The notes below the pieces were generated by a model. It was given only the letters and a program-made list of their open reading frames with translations, was not told where the DNA came from and did no database searches. This document shows positions 32,001-43,240 of a stretch of 64,000 bases of DNA, piece after piece; the stretch's first letter is position 1; the number at the start of each line of letters is the position of its first letter. The translations under genes were made by a program, and so were the position numbers. Location of the stretch: the NCBI RefSeq assembly GCF_000004195.4, contig NC_030679.2, positions 14,254,712 through 14,318,711 on the forward strand, written 5' to 3'. This stretch comes from Xenopus tropicalis (taxonomy: Eukaryota; Chordata; Amphibia; Anura; Pipidae).

Positions 32001-32336
32001 GCCTATGGACAGCAGAGGAATATGTGATTGCCTTAGAGGGGCATACCCTGGTTTTGCCCTGCACTTACTCAGTTGAGGAAGGCATTGCGGAAATATGCTG
32101 GGGGAAGTCCAGCTGCTCGGGCTCTTGTTACAAAGTGATCATATGGACTAATACCAGGGAGAAGACTCTGACGGTATCCGAGAGATACAAGTTACGGGGG
32201 AACATAACACGGGGGGACGGGTCTCTGACTATCACTGGGCTGACCCCCAGTGACTCAGGAACCTTTTGCTGCCGGGTGGACACCCCTGGAGGGTTGAGTT
32301 ACGAGAAGAATCGGATACAAGTTACTGTCCAGGAAG
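32001..32336 (+). CDS. TIM-family IgV exon lacking the WFND loop (gene C)
   Basis: 336 nt, phase 1 at both ends, acceptor ttgtttcacag and donor gtgaga. Length and phase equal the gene A exon on the other strand. The six TIM cysteines are present (VLPC, EICW, SSC, GSC, FCC), with DSGTFCCRVDTPG. Where the other two have GWFNDQK, this has GGLSYEK, so the residues of the metal and phosphatidylserine pocket are gone. An RGD lies in the strand before SLTITGL. The frame is fully open, so it may be a functional receptor with another ligand. No signal-peptide, mucin or transmembrane exon was found nearby; a hAT element begins 37 bp after the exon. Partial gene or lone exon copy are both possible. Confidence 0.88.
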
Positions 32337-32372
32337 GTGAGAGGGGCACATGCACCTCAGAACAAACTACAA

Positions 32373-33564
32373 CAGTGCTGTCCAACTTCTACGGTGCCGA
32401 GGGCCGAAATTTCTCTAGCATACATGGTGGAGGGCCGCTAATGGAAGCCAGTTTTGACCACTCCCCTTTTTGAAACCACACCCACTTCAAACCACACCCA
32501 TTTTATCACAATGGTGGTAGCACAGCAAAATCCCAAATGCTTGGTCCTTACTGTGGGGATATCAACCATCATTCATATGTGAAAGAATTATGTCATATTA
32601 AGATATACCCTTAAATTCCATATGCCTCCTCCTCCCCTGTGGATAGCAGAGCAACCCCCAGTACATAATTACACACCTTTGGGACCATTTAATGGTTATT
32701 TCCAACTGCTAACAAACTCCCACAACAAACCCCTGCCAGGTTCACCTCCCACAAGCAGCATAGGGCAAGCAGAGTATGGCACACACAGGCAGCACTCTGC
32801 CTGTCCTATGCTGTCTGTGTGTGCCATACTCTGCCTGTCCTAACCTGCCTGTGTGTGCCATACTCTGCCTGCCCTACCCTGCCTGTGTGTGCCATACTCT
32901 GCCTGCCCTACCCTGACTGTGTGTGCCATACTCTGCCTGCCCTACCCTTCCTGTGTGTGCCATACTCTGCCTGCCCTACCCTTACTGTGTGTGCCATACT
33001 CTGCCTGCCCTACCCTTACTGTGTGTGCCATACTCTGCCTGCCCTACCCTTACTGTGTGTGCCATACTCTGCCTGCCCTACCCTTCCTGTGTGTGCCATA
33101 CTCTGCCTGCCCTATGCTGCCTGTGTGTGCCATACTCTGCCTGCCCTACCCTACCTGTGTGCCATACCCACCCTGACCTATGCTGCCTGTGTGTGCCATA
33201 CTCTACCTGCCCTATGCTGGCTGTATGTGCCATACTCTGCCTACAGTACCTATGTCTGAGGTGTGAAGAAGTGAACAATGGGAGTGACTACAGTCTGAGC
33301 CTGAGGTGTGAACACTGCAGGGGTTTAACAATGCAGAGATTAAAAGGTGTGAAAAACATAGGGGATTACATTTTTAAACAATACAGAGGGATTACAGCAT
33401 GAATCTGAGGTGAGAACCATGCAGGGGGGCAGTTAATCTCAGTACTGATACCATTTAATGCTTACTCAAAGGTAAGCCATCAAAGCAGCCAGACAGGTGG
33501 GGGGCCACACAGAGGGGGGTCGCGGGCCGCATGCGGCCCGCGGGCCGCCAGTTGGACAGCACTG
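32373..33564. mobile_element. Nonautonomous hAT transposon, 1192 bp, 8-bp target duplication
   Basis: Perfect 15-bp terminal inverted repeats (CAGTGCTGTCCAACT) and a perfect 8-bp duplication AACTACAA at 32365-32372 and 33565-33572. The interior holds a 34-bp minisatellite (32789-33245) and a GC-palindromic segment (gcgggccgcatgcggcccgc) near 33522. No transposase. Confidence 0.93.
32789..33245. repeat. 34-bp minisatellite inside the hAT element
   Basis: 'gccatactctgcctgcccta' recurs at 32857 and 32891 and onward in 34-bp steps, about 13 copies. The Cys-rich ORFs over it are repeat artefacts. Confidence 0.93.
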
Positions 33565-33572
33565 AACTACAA

Positions 33573-33764
33573 CATGCTGTAATGACATTGCTCCTCAGAA
33601 TCCATATACACACCCCTTCCAAGTTCCTTGTCTTCTCCATCTAAAACCTTACTTTATTGACTTCTGGTTCTGATTCATACTGCATGGCTGCACGGAAATC
33701 AGTACAGTATGCATCAGGATTCTCTACTACAGAAAATTAACTTCTAATAACCCTGGCACTATGT
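33573..33764. other. Unique spacer between hAT element and satellite
   Basis: No gene or repeat recognised. Confidence 0.4.
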
Positions 33765-36700
33765 TTGGGCTGTAGTGTTACAACTCCCCAATAGCCATTC
33801 ATTCCTCATTCTCACTGGGTTTATAGTTATGTGTAACTGTCACTGTGTCTGTCTGTCCCTTTATGTTCTCTGCACTGCTGGTTCTGACTCCTGATACAAC
33901 TTCCCAATATCCATTCATTCCTCATTCTCACTGGGTTTATAGTTATGTGTAACTGTCACTGTGTCTGTCTGTCCCTTTATGTTCTCAGCACTGCTGGTTC
34001 TGACTCCTGATACAACTTCCCAATATCCATTCAGTCCTAATTCTCACTGGGTTTATAGTTATGTGTAACTGTCACTGTGTCTGTCTGTCCCTTTCCCTTA
34101 CTGCACTGCTGGTTCTGACTTCTGATATAACTTCCCAATACCCATTCATTCCTCATTCTCACTGGGTTTATAGTTATGTGTAACTGTCACTGTGTCTGTC
34201 TGTCCCTTTCTTTTTTCTGCACTGCTGGTTTTGACTTCTGATACAAATTCCCAATATCCATTCATTCCTCATTTTCACTGGGTTTATAGTTATGTATAAC
34301 TGTCACTGTGTCTGTGTGTCCCTTTCCCTTACTGCACTGCTGGTTCTGACTTCTGATACAAATTCCCAATATCCATTCATTCCTCATTCTCACTGGGTTT
34401 ATAGTTATGTATAACTGTCACTGTGTCTGTGTGTCCCTTTCCATTTTCTGCACTGCTGGTTCTGACTCCTGATAGAAGTTCCCAATATCCATTCATTTCT
34501 CATTCTCACTGGGTTTATAGTTATGTGTAACTCTCACTGTTTCTGTCCCTTTAACTTCTCTGCACTGCTGGTTCTGACTCCTGACAAAATTTCCCAATAC
34601 CCATTCATTCCTTATTCTCACTGGGTTTATAGTTATGTGTAACTGTCACTGTGTCTGTCTGTCCCTTTCTGTTCTCTGCACTGCTGGTTCTGACTCCTGA
34701 TACAACTCCCCAATATCCATTCCTTGCTTTTTCTCACTGGGTTTATAGTTATTAATATCCATTAATTCCTCTTTCTAACTTGGTTTAGAGTTATGTGTAA
34801 CTCTCACTGTGTCTGTCCGTCCCTTTCCCTTCTCTGCACTGCTGGTTCTGACTCCTGATACAAGTTCCCAATATCCATTCATTCCTCATTCTCACTGGGT
34901 TTATAGTTATGTGTAACTCACTGTGTCTGTCTGTCCCTTTCTGTTCTCTATACTGCTGGTTCCGACTCCTGATACAACTCCCCAATATCCATTCATTCCT
35001 CATTCTCACTGGGTTTATAGTAATGTATAACTGTCACTGGGTCTGTCCGTCCCTTTCCCTTCTCTGCACTGCTGGTTCCGACTCCTGATACAACTCCCCA
35101 ATATCCATTCATTCCTCATTCTCACTGGGTTTATAGTTATGTGTAACTGTCACTGTGTCTGTCTGTCCCTTTCCCTTCTCTGCACTACTGGTTCTGACTC
35201 CTGATACAACTCAACAATATCAATTTATTCCTTATTCTCACTAGGTTCATAGTTATGTGTAATTCTCACTGTGTCTGTCTGTCCCTTCTCTGCACTGCTG
35301 GTTCTGACACAACTCAACAATATCCATTCATTCCTCATTCTCACTGGGTTTATAGTTATGTGTAACTGTCACTGTGTCTCTCTGTCCCTTCTCTGCACTG
35401 CTTGTTCCGACTCCTGATACAACTCCCCAATATCCATTCATTACTCATTCTCACTGGGTTTATAGTTCTGTGTAACTGTCACTGTGCTTGTCTGTCCCTT
35501 TCCCTTCTCTGCACTGCTGGTTCTGACTCCTGATAAAACTTCCCAATATCCATTCATTCCTCATTCTCACTGGTTTTATAGTTTTGTGTAACTCTCACTG
35601 TGTCTGTCCGTTCCTTTCCCTTCTCTGCACTGCTGGTTCCGACTCCTGATACAACTCCACAATATCCATTCATTCCTCATTCTCACTGGGTTTATAGTTC
35701 TGTGTAACTGTCACTGTGTCTGTCTGTCCCTTTCCCTTCTCTGCACTGCTGGTTCTGACTCCTGATACAACTCCCCAATATCCATTCATTGCTTATTCTC
35801 ACTGGGTTTATAGTTATGTGTAACTGTCACTGTGTCTGTCTGTCCATTTCCGTTCTCTGCACTGCTGGTCCCGACTCCTGATATAACTCCCCAATATCCA
35901 TTCATTCCTCATTCTCACTGGGTTTTTAGTTATGTGTAACTGTCACTGTGTCTGTCTGTCCCTTTCCCTTCTCTGCACTGCTGGTTCCGACCCCTGATAC
36001 AACTCCTCAATATCCATTCATTCCTCATTCTCACTGGGTTCATAGTTATGTGTAACTGTCACTGTGTCTGTCCGTCCCTTTCCCTTCTCTGCACTGCTGT
36101 TTCTGACTAATGATACAACTCTCCAATATCCATTCATTCCTCATTCTCACTGGGTTTATAGTTATGTGTAACTCACTGTGTCTGTCTGTCCCTTTCATTT
36201 CTCTGCACTGCTGGTTCTGACTCCTGATAGAACTCCCCAATATCCATTCCTTGCTTATTCTCACTGGGTTTATAGTTATGTGTAACTCACTGTGTCTGTC
36301 TGTCCCTTTCTGTTCTCTGCACTGCTGGTTCTGACTCCTGATACAACTCCCCAATATCCATTCATTCCTCATTTTCACTGGGTTTATAGTGTTGTGTAAC
36401 TGTCACTGTGTCTGTCTGTCCCTTTCTTTTTTTCTGCACTGCTGGTTCTGACTCCTGATACAACTCCCCAATATCCATTCATTCCTCATTTTCACTGGGT
36501 TTATAGTTATGTGTAACTGTCACTGTGTCTGTCTGTCCCTTTCTTTTTTCTGCACTGCTGGTTCTGACTTCTGATATAACTTCCCAATACCCATTCATTC
36601 CTCATTCTCACTGGGTTTATAGTTATGTGTAACTCTCACTGTGTCTGTCTGTCCCTTTCTGTTCTCTGTACTGCTGGTTCTGACTCCTGATACAACTCCC

Positions 36701-38930
36701 CAATATCCATTCATTGCTTATTCTCAATGGGTTTATAGTTATGTGTAACTCACTGTGTCTGTCTGTCCCTTTCCCTTCTCTGCACTGCTGGTTCTGACTC
36801 CTGATAAAAGTTCCCAATATCCATTCATTTCTCATTCTCACTGGGTTTATAGTTATGTGTAACTCACTGTGTCTGTCTGTCCCTTTCTGTTCTCTGCACT
36901 GCTGGTTCTGACTCCTGATACAACTCCCCAATATCCATTCATTCCTCATTCTCACTGGGTTTATAGTTATGTGTAACTGTCACTGTGTCTGTCTGTCCCT
37001 TTCCTTTCTCTGCACTGCTGGTTCCGACTCCTGATATAACTCCCCAATATCCATTCATTCCTCATTCTCACTGGGTTTACAGTTATGTGTAACTGTCACT
37101 GTGTCTGTCTGTCCCTTTCCCTTCTCTGCACTGCTGGTTCTGACTCCTGATACAACTCCCCAATATCCATTCATTCCTCATTCTCACTGGGTTTATAGTT
37201 ATGTGTAACTGTCACTGTGTCTGTCTGTCCCTTTCCTTTCTCTGCACTGCTGGTTCCGACTCCTGATATAACTCCCCAATATCCATTCATTCCTCATTCT
37301 CACTGGGTTTACAGTTATGTGTAACTGTCACTGTGTCTGTCTGTCCCTTTCCCTTCTCTGAACTGCTGGTTCCGACTCCTCATACAACTCCCCAATATCC
37401 ATTCATTCCTCATTCTCACTGGGTTCATAGTTATGTTTAACTGTCACTGTGTCTGTCTGTCCCTTTCCCTTCTCTGCACTGCTGGTTCTGACTCCTGATA
37501 CAAGTTCCTAATATCCATTCATTTCTCATTGTCACTGGGTTTATAGTTATGTGTAATTCACTGTGTCTGTCTGTCCCTTTCTGTTCTCTGTACTGCTGGT
37601 TCTGACTCCTGATACAACTCCCCAATATCCATTTATTCCTCATTCTCACTGGGTTTATAGTTATGTGTAACTGTCACTGTGTCTGTCTGTCCCTTTCTTT
37701 TTTCTGCACTGCTGGTTTTGACTTCTGATACAAATTCCCAATATCCATTCATTCCTGATTTTCACTGGGTTTATAGTTATGTATAACTGTCACTGTGTCT
37801 GTGTGTCCCTTTCCCTTACTGCACTGCTGGTTCTGACTTCTGATACAAATTCCCAATATCCATTCATTCCTCATTCTCACTGGGTTTATAGTTATGTATA
37901 ACTGTCACTGTGTCTGTGTGTCCCTTTCCATTTTCTGCACTGCTGGTTCTGACTCCTGATAGAAGTTCCCAATATCCATTCATTCCTCATTCTCACTGGG
38001 TTTATAGTTATGTGTAACTCTCACTGTTTCTGTCCCTTTAACTTCTCTGCACTGCTGGTTCTGACTCCTGACAAAATTTCCCAATACCCATTCATTCCTT
38101 ATTCTCACTGGGTTTATAGTTATGTGTAACTGTTACTGTGTCTGTCCCTTTCCCTTCTCTGCACTGCTGGTTCTGACTCCTGATACAACTTCCGAATATC
38201 CATTCATTCCTCATTTTCACAGGGTTTATAGTTATGTGTAACTCTCACTATTTCTGTCCCTTTAACTTTCTCTGCACTGCTGGTTCTGACTCCTGACACA
38301 ATTTCCCAATATCCATTCATTGCTCATTCTCACTGGGTTTATAGTTTTGTGTAACTGTCACTGTGTCTGTCTGTCCCTTTCCATTCTCTGCACTGCTGGT
38401 TCTGACTCCTGATACAACTCCCAATATCCATTCATTGCTCATTCTCACTGGGATTATGGTTATGTGTAACTGTCACTGTGTCTGTCTGTCCCTTTCCCTT
38501 CTCTGCACTGCTGGTTCCGACTCCTGATACAACTTCTGAATATCCATTCATTCCTCATTTTCACTGGGTTTATAGTTATGTGTAACTCTCACTGTTTCTG
38601 TCCCTTTAACTTCTCTGCACTGCTGGTTCTGACTCCTGACAAAATTTCCCAATACCCATTCATTCCTAATTCTCACTGGGTTTATAGTTATGTGTAACTG
38701 TCACTGTGTCTGTCTGTCCCTTTTTTCTTCACTGCACTGCTGGTTGTGACTCCTGATACAACTCCCCAATATCCATTCAATCCTCATTCTCACTGGGTTT
38801 ATAGTTATGTGTAACTGTCATTATGTCTGTCAGTCTGTCCCTTTCCCTTCTCTGCACTGCTGGTTCTGACTCCTGATACAACTCCCCAATATGCATTCAT
38901 TCCTCATTCTCACTGGGTTTATAGTTACAG
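33765..38930. repeat. Large satellite, unit about 116 bp (112-118), about 44 copies
   Basis: Unit contains 'ctgcactgctggttctgact', 'caatatccattcattcctca' and 'actgggtttatagttatgtg'. Copies vary in the 'ccctttcccttctctgcact' segment and carry small indels. Segments near 34200-34620 and 37690-38110 are nearly identical to each other in the order of variants, showing a block duplication about 3.5 kb apart. ORFs on the minus strand (NEWILGSCIRSQNQQ repeats) come from the repeat. Confidence 0.95.
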
Positions 38931-38996
38931 TATGTACTGCCCATCTAAGAGCAAACAAAGCCCATATAAACCTCACTCATCAAAAGGGTCCACTTA

Positions 38997-39183
38997 GGGG
39001 TATATTTATCATGCTGTGTAAAAAGTGGAGTAAAACATCCCCGGTGATGTTGTTCATAGCAGCCAATCAGATGCTTTGATTTGGTTTTCTAGCTGTTGAA
39101 ATCTAATTGCTTATTCGTTGCCCTGGGCAACATCATCGGTAATGCTTCTCTCCACTTTTTACCCAGCATGATAACTATACCCC
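38997..39183. mobile_element. Palindromic MITE, 187 bp, TTA target duplication
   Basis: GGGGTATATTTATCATGCTG at the left and GCATGATAACTATACCCC at the right, flanked by TTA on both sides (38994-38996, 39184-39186). Same group as 59327-59502. Confidence 0.8.
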
Positions 39184-39204
39184 TTAACCTTTAACAGCAG
39201 CGCC

Positions 39205-39960
39205 TGCATTGTTATGTCAATGTGATGAGAGCTGCCTTCCCCCTAGGAAAGTGACAGTTGGTACAGTCCGTTGGTTGCCATTGTGGTGAGAAGTAAGTGT
39301 GCATCTCCTCTGATAGATGTTTTGCCTAAAAACCCTTATTTTAACTAAAAAAGAGGGGCAATAGTAGGGTGACTCCCCCCCCCCCCCAGACTAGGGGATG
39401 CTGCTCCTGTCACTGGTTTTAGTGAATTTGGAGAATTTTCCACTAAAATGGGCTTGTTGTCCCCAGTACTGACAGGCTCCTAAGAGTTTTGCCCCTCTGC
39501 CCCCGGGTATCTGCCCTGCCCTTATGTACCAACCTGGGTACACAATAAGTACATACAATGTATGTACTGCACATCTAAGGGCAAATAAAGCCCATAAAAA
39601 TTTGTCATATGATGAGAGCTGCCTTCACTCTAGGAAAGTGACAGTTGGTAGAGTCCATTGGTTGCCATTGTGGGGAGAGGTAAGCAAGCATCTCTCCTGT
39701 AGTAGATGTTTTGCCTAAAAACCCTTATTTTAGCTAAAAAAGAGGGGCAATAGTTGGGTGACTCCCCCCCCCAGACTAGGGGATGTTGCTCCTGTCAACG
39801 ATTTTAGTGAATTTGGAGAATTTTCCCCTAAAATGGGCTTTGCAGGCGCCTTTACTCCTAGCGCTGGTTGGGAGACACAGACCCAGGGTTGGGCAGTACT
39901 GACAGGCTGCTAAGAGTTTTGCCCCTCTGCCCCCGGGTATCTGCCCCTGACCCAATGTTG
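39205..39960. repeat. Tandem duplication of about 350-400 bp
   Basis: 'gatgagagctgcc', 'agatgttttgcctaaaaacc', a C-run, 'agactaggggatg' and 'gcccctctgcccccgggtat' occur in the same order at 39226-39510 and again at 39611-39950. Each copy has its own C-run. A flanking 'gtatgtactgc' block also repeats. No ORF is shared. Confidence 0.8.
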
Positions 39961-40386
39961 CACCTTAAAAGGGTAAATGCATTATCCGTGAAGCTGACTT
40001 GCCCTTTTTATTCCCGTCTCTATACAGATTGCTGCAGTGAGCGACTAGTTAGCGACTTTGTGCTTTGGCGATTATCCTGATTTTTTAGATAGTGTTTTTT
40101 TCTGGTTTCTCCTCAGTTCACCTTTTCCACCCTTAGTTGAACGAGCCTAGAGGAGAGCCAGCACCTATTGAGGGGGCCCCTTAGGGTTCCCCGGCCCTGG
40201 GCCGCCCCCCCCGTTCCATCTTTTTTTTCCAGCACCTGGAGCTTCATTTGAGAGGTAATGTAGCAAATCCAGTTTATGATTTCTCCTACAGCAAGTCTCG
40301 CCCGCATCAAAAAATAAACCGTACATAGAACACAGTATTGGGAAATGCTAAAGTGATGTCTTTCATTTTGTCTTCATAGAAACAAC

Positions 40387-40428
40387 ATGTTCAAGCGGCT
40401 GAAGTGCTGTTTCTCTTGCTTCGGCAAG
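40387..40428 (+). CDS. Novel gene exon 1 (Cys-rich N-terminus)
   Basis: MFKRLKCCFSCFGK then donor gtaagg. Three Lys/Arg and three Cys within the first 12 residues suggest lipid anchoring, but Met-Phe start rules out N-myristoylation. Confidence 0.7.
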
Positions 40429-43240
40429 GTAAGGGCTTCATTTCTTTCTGGACATATTTCATTCTGTGGGAAACTTCATGGAGGGGCAAATGGAAAAGGA
40501 ACACCCCCATTACCCTCCCCCCAAATCCCTCATGTGTCACTGAATATTCACTCCTCCATTTATTTCATTATATATTTCCTATTTGTGCATTTATTTTCTC
40601 TGATAAAACTTTGTTTCTTCATTACAGAGGAAACGAAAGCGGGCAGATGATCCAACCCCTGAAACTGTCATGGTAAGAACTGGGCAACATCATTTCCTAA
40701 ACACCATTATCCTACCTACTTGTGTTATCAAAGCCGTGTTATTTCCTTGCCTATAGATTTCTATGCACAATAACCTTGATGAGGCTACACTATGTACATA
40801 GGGGCCCATTTACAGGTTTGGGACCCATTATCCAGAATGCTTGGGACCTGGGGTTTTCCGGATAAGGGGTCTTTCCGTAATTCGGATCTCCTACCTAAAG
40901 TTAGCTAAAAACATTATTTAAACAGTAATTAAACCCAGAAGAATTGTTTTTCCTCCAATAAGGATTAATTATATCTTAGTTGGGATCAAGTACAGGTACT
41001 GTTTTATTATTACAGAGAAAAGGGAATCATTTAACCATTAAAAAAACCCAATAGGGCTGTTCTGCCCCAATAAGGGGTAATTATTTCTTAGTTGGGATCA
41101 AGTACAGGTACTGTTTTATTATTACAGACAAAAGGGAATTATTTAACCATTAAAAAACCCAATAGGGCTGTTCTGCCCCCAATAAGGGGTAATTATATCT
41201 TAGTTGGGATCAAGTGAAAGGTTCTGTTTTATTATTACAGAGAAAACGGAAATCATTTTTAAATATGAATTATTTTATTAAAATGGAGTCTATGGGAGAT
41301 GGCCTTTCCGTAATTTGGAACTTTATGGATAATGGGTTTCCGGATAAGGGTCCAATACCTGTACTAAGGTTTTCTGAGACATGCTTGCAATTTTTTAACA
41401 TTTGTTTTTTTGTCTCGAAACATTTAAGATAAGTATATACAAGTTATAGTAAGTTGATCGGGTAACTTTATTTCTCTTAGGAGGAGATCCCAGAGCCGAT
41501 AATGGAGCCGGCGATAAACAACTGCTGGGTAAGCAAAAGAGAGGGGAGAGTAGGGGTAAATAAAAATCACCCTATATTTTATACAAGACTGTATATTAGC
41601 TTCTTTATTACAACGTGGAACATCTTTCTCTTACCTTTTTTTAATCAGGAGACTCCAGGAATCCTAGACAAGGACATCTGTCAGGTAAGAAAAAATAATA
41701 GGGTCACAATAGAGAAAGATATTTTAAGAGAATATCAAATGCAGATTAACTTTGGGGGGGCAATTTGTTAGGCACCGCCTACTTCAGCGTTGGTGAGTCT
41801 GTCCCACCTCCTTATTATGCCCTGTGTTACACAGCAACATACACCTTCTATTTCTCATATATTTATATCAAATAAGACTTTCCCACAACTCTTTGCTTTA
41901 CTTTGAGCCATGAGAATTTTTTTTACAATCTTTTTTTCTGTCTTAAACAGGATGAAGAAGTGATTGGGCAGGAGAGCCCCGACACCGGCCCCTGCCACTC
42001 ACAGGTAAGCAAAACACAGGAAGAAATCGCCAGCGCTCGGTCTAACCCACGCTGCAGTGTTGACCAGCTGCTAGAAACACACTATTGTGCCAGCGCTCGG
42101 TCCAACCCACAATCTGGAGTTGACCAGCTGCTATAAACGATAAAAAGCCATTAAATATACACAAAGAGAAAGAAAGTTTGCCAGCGCTTAGTTTGCCTTT
42201 AAAAATAATTTTTACAAAAAATGAGGTGTTAGTACCACACTTTGGCCAAAATATGTAAGCTCACGTGCCACGTCAAGGCCCCTCACTGTACGTGAGTCCT
42301 ACACTGTCAAATGACTTTGAGTCTGTGATGCAATTCAAATAAAGTCCCCCAGAAAGCAATGTGACTGAGTATTAAGACCTATTGCACCTACCTTTAGCTC
42401 AAAAAGGCTCTAGTGGGAAAGCAGGGAGCTTTTAAGCCCCAGCTCATTAGGTAAGGTAAGCAGGTAAGCAGAAAATAACATATGAATGAAAAAGATTTAT
42501 TTTTATCGTCTTCTCTGCTGATCTGAGGTTTTCTTTCATAACTAGGAACCCTTGGAACAACATGGAGACCCTCCCATCAACACCTGTGAGGTACGGGGCA
42601 AAAAGTTTGCAGGGGTCCCAATGTGTTTTTATTTGAGCTACAGGGTTCATGAATAATATCTGTAAAGGATAATAATTATATTTACCTAACAGTCAGTATC
42701 TGTTACTTAGCGGTCTTCTATCTCGTATAAATTAGAAAATGAAAAAATGTGATTGGCTGCTATGATTACATCCACTCATACAATTTAACTCATAGGCTGC
42801 CACCACGTGTGTAGATTCTCGGCCTGTGGATAAACACGGGCTGGGAATCCGACCCCATGTCCCTAAATGCTTCTTGATGTGCCGGCGCCCCGAGCCATTG
42901 CGCTGCCTTGGGTTTAGGCAAACAGAGTGGATGTTGGTGAGAAACTCCTGAGTATAGCTCCAGCCAACACAATGGCTCCAGGTGCAGGCACGGCAATAAG
43001 CTTTTTGGGGTACAGGGGGAAGATATTCAGCCTGAGTTTATGCACAGGCCTAGAATCCACCAATCAAATGTGCAAATAAGGGAGCAGGGAGCCACTGGGG
43101 CTCTGTACTTACTAATGTTGCAAAACTGTATTTATATTTCCCAGGAGTCACCATTCCAAACTGGCCACGACACCGGCCAGGATGAGAGCTCAGACGAGCA
43201 ACTGAGCGGGGAGGAGGAGGAGGACCTTGAGCAGGTTTGA
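40387..43240 (+). CDS. Unrecognised seven-exon gene, all exons phase 0 (121 aa)
   Basis: I do not recognise this protein. ATG at 40387 begins MFKRLKCCFSCFGK: basic and cysteine-rich, suiting a palmitoylated membrane anchor. The next exon starts RKRKRADD, a nuclear-signal-like basic run. The rest is acidic and Pro/Glu-rich, ending DESSDEQLSGEEEEDLEQV. Exons are 40387-40428, 40628-40672, 41481-41528, 41649-41684, 41951-42004, 42546-42590 and 43145-43240, of 42, 45, 48, 36, 54, 45 and 96 nt. Each begins after a good AG, each but the last ends at GTAAG/GTACG, and all are multiples of three. Most begin with a Glu or Asp codon. Seven matching borders are unlikely by chance. The last exon either stops at TGA (43238-43240) or splices at its GTTTGA to the Pro-rich exon at 44328. 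A cryptic acceptor (cttcatag) 7 nt before the ATG suggests a 5' UTR intron. Confidence 0.72.
40628..40672 (+). CDS. Novel gene exon 2 (basic cluster)
   Basis: Acceptor tcattacag, RKRKRADDPTPETVM, donor gtaaga. Confidence 0.72.
40811..41362. mobile_element. 'gttatcc' family DNA repeat, full-length-looking copy
   Basis: Left end gggacccattatccagaatg, right end ggtttccggataagggtcca, with three internal units of about 112 bp. It lies within intron 2 of the novel gene. Confidence 0.7.
41481..41528 (+). CDS. Novel gene exon 3
   Basis: Acceptor ttctcttag, EEIPEPIMEPAINNCW, donor gtaagc. Confidence 0.72.
41649..41684 (+). CDS. Novel gene exon 4
   Basis: Acceptor ttaatcag, ETPGILDKDICQ, donor gtaaga. 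Confidence 0.7.
41951..42004 (+). CDS. Novel gene exon 5
   Basis: Acceptor tcttaaacag, DEEVIGQESPDTGPCHSQ, donor gtaagc. The PDTGPCHSQ end echoes GHDTGQDESS in exon 7, a hint of exon duplication. Confidence 0.72.
42546..42590 (+). CDS. Novel gene exon 6
   Basis: Acceptor cataactag, EPLEQHGDPPINTCE, donor gtacgg. The INTCE end parallels the INNCW end of exon 3. Confidence 0.68.
43145..43240 (+). CDS. Novel gene exon 7 (acidic C-terminus, stop)
   Basis: Acceptor atatttcccag, ESPFQTGHDTGQDESSDEQ then LSGEEEEDLEQV and TGA. The GTTTGA that contains the stop could instead act as a weak donor. No AATAAA lies close downstream. Confidence 0.68.
   Translation, partial: ESPFQTGHDTGQDESSDEQLSGEEEEDLEQV

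Noticed and set aside
32819..33402. Cys-rich ORFs (CVPYSACPTL repeats)
   Set aside because: Overlapping frames of the 34-bp minisatellite inside a hAT element; not a receptor or metallothionein.
33765..38930. Satellite array as a CRISPR array
   Set aside because: Whole units repeat without unique spacers, and the DNA is clearly eukaryotic.
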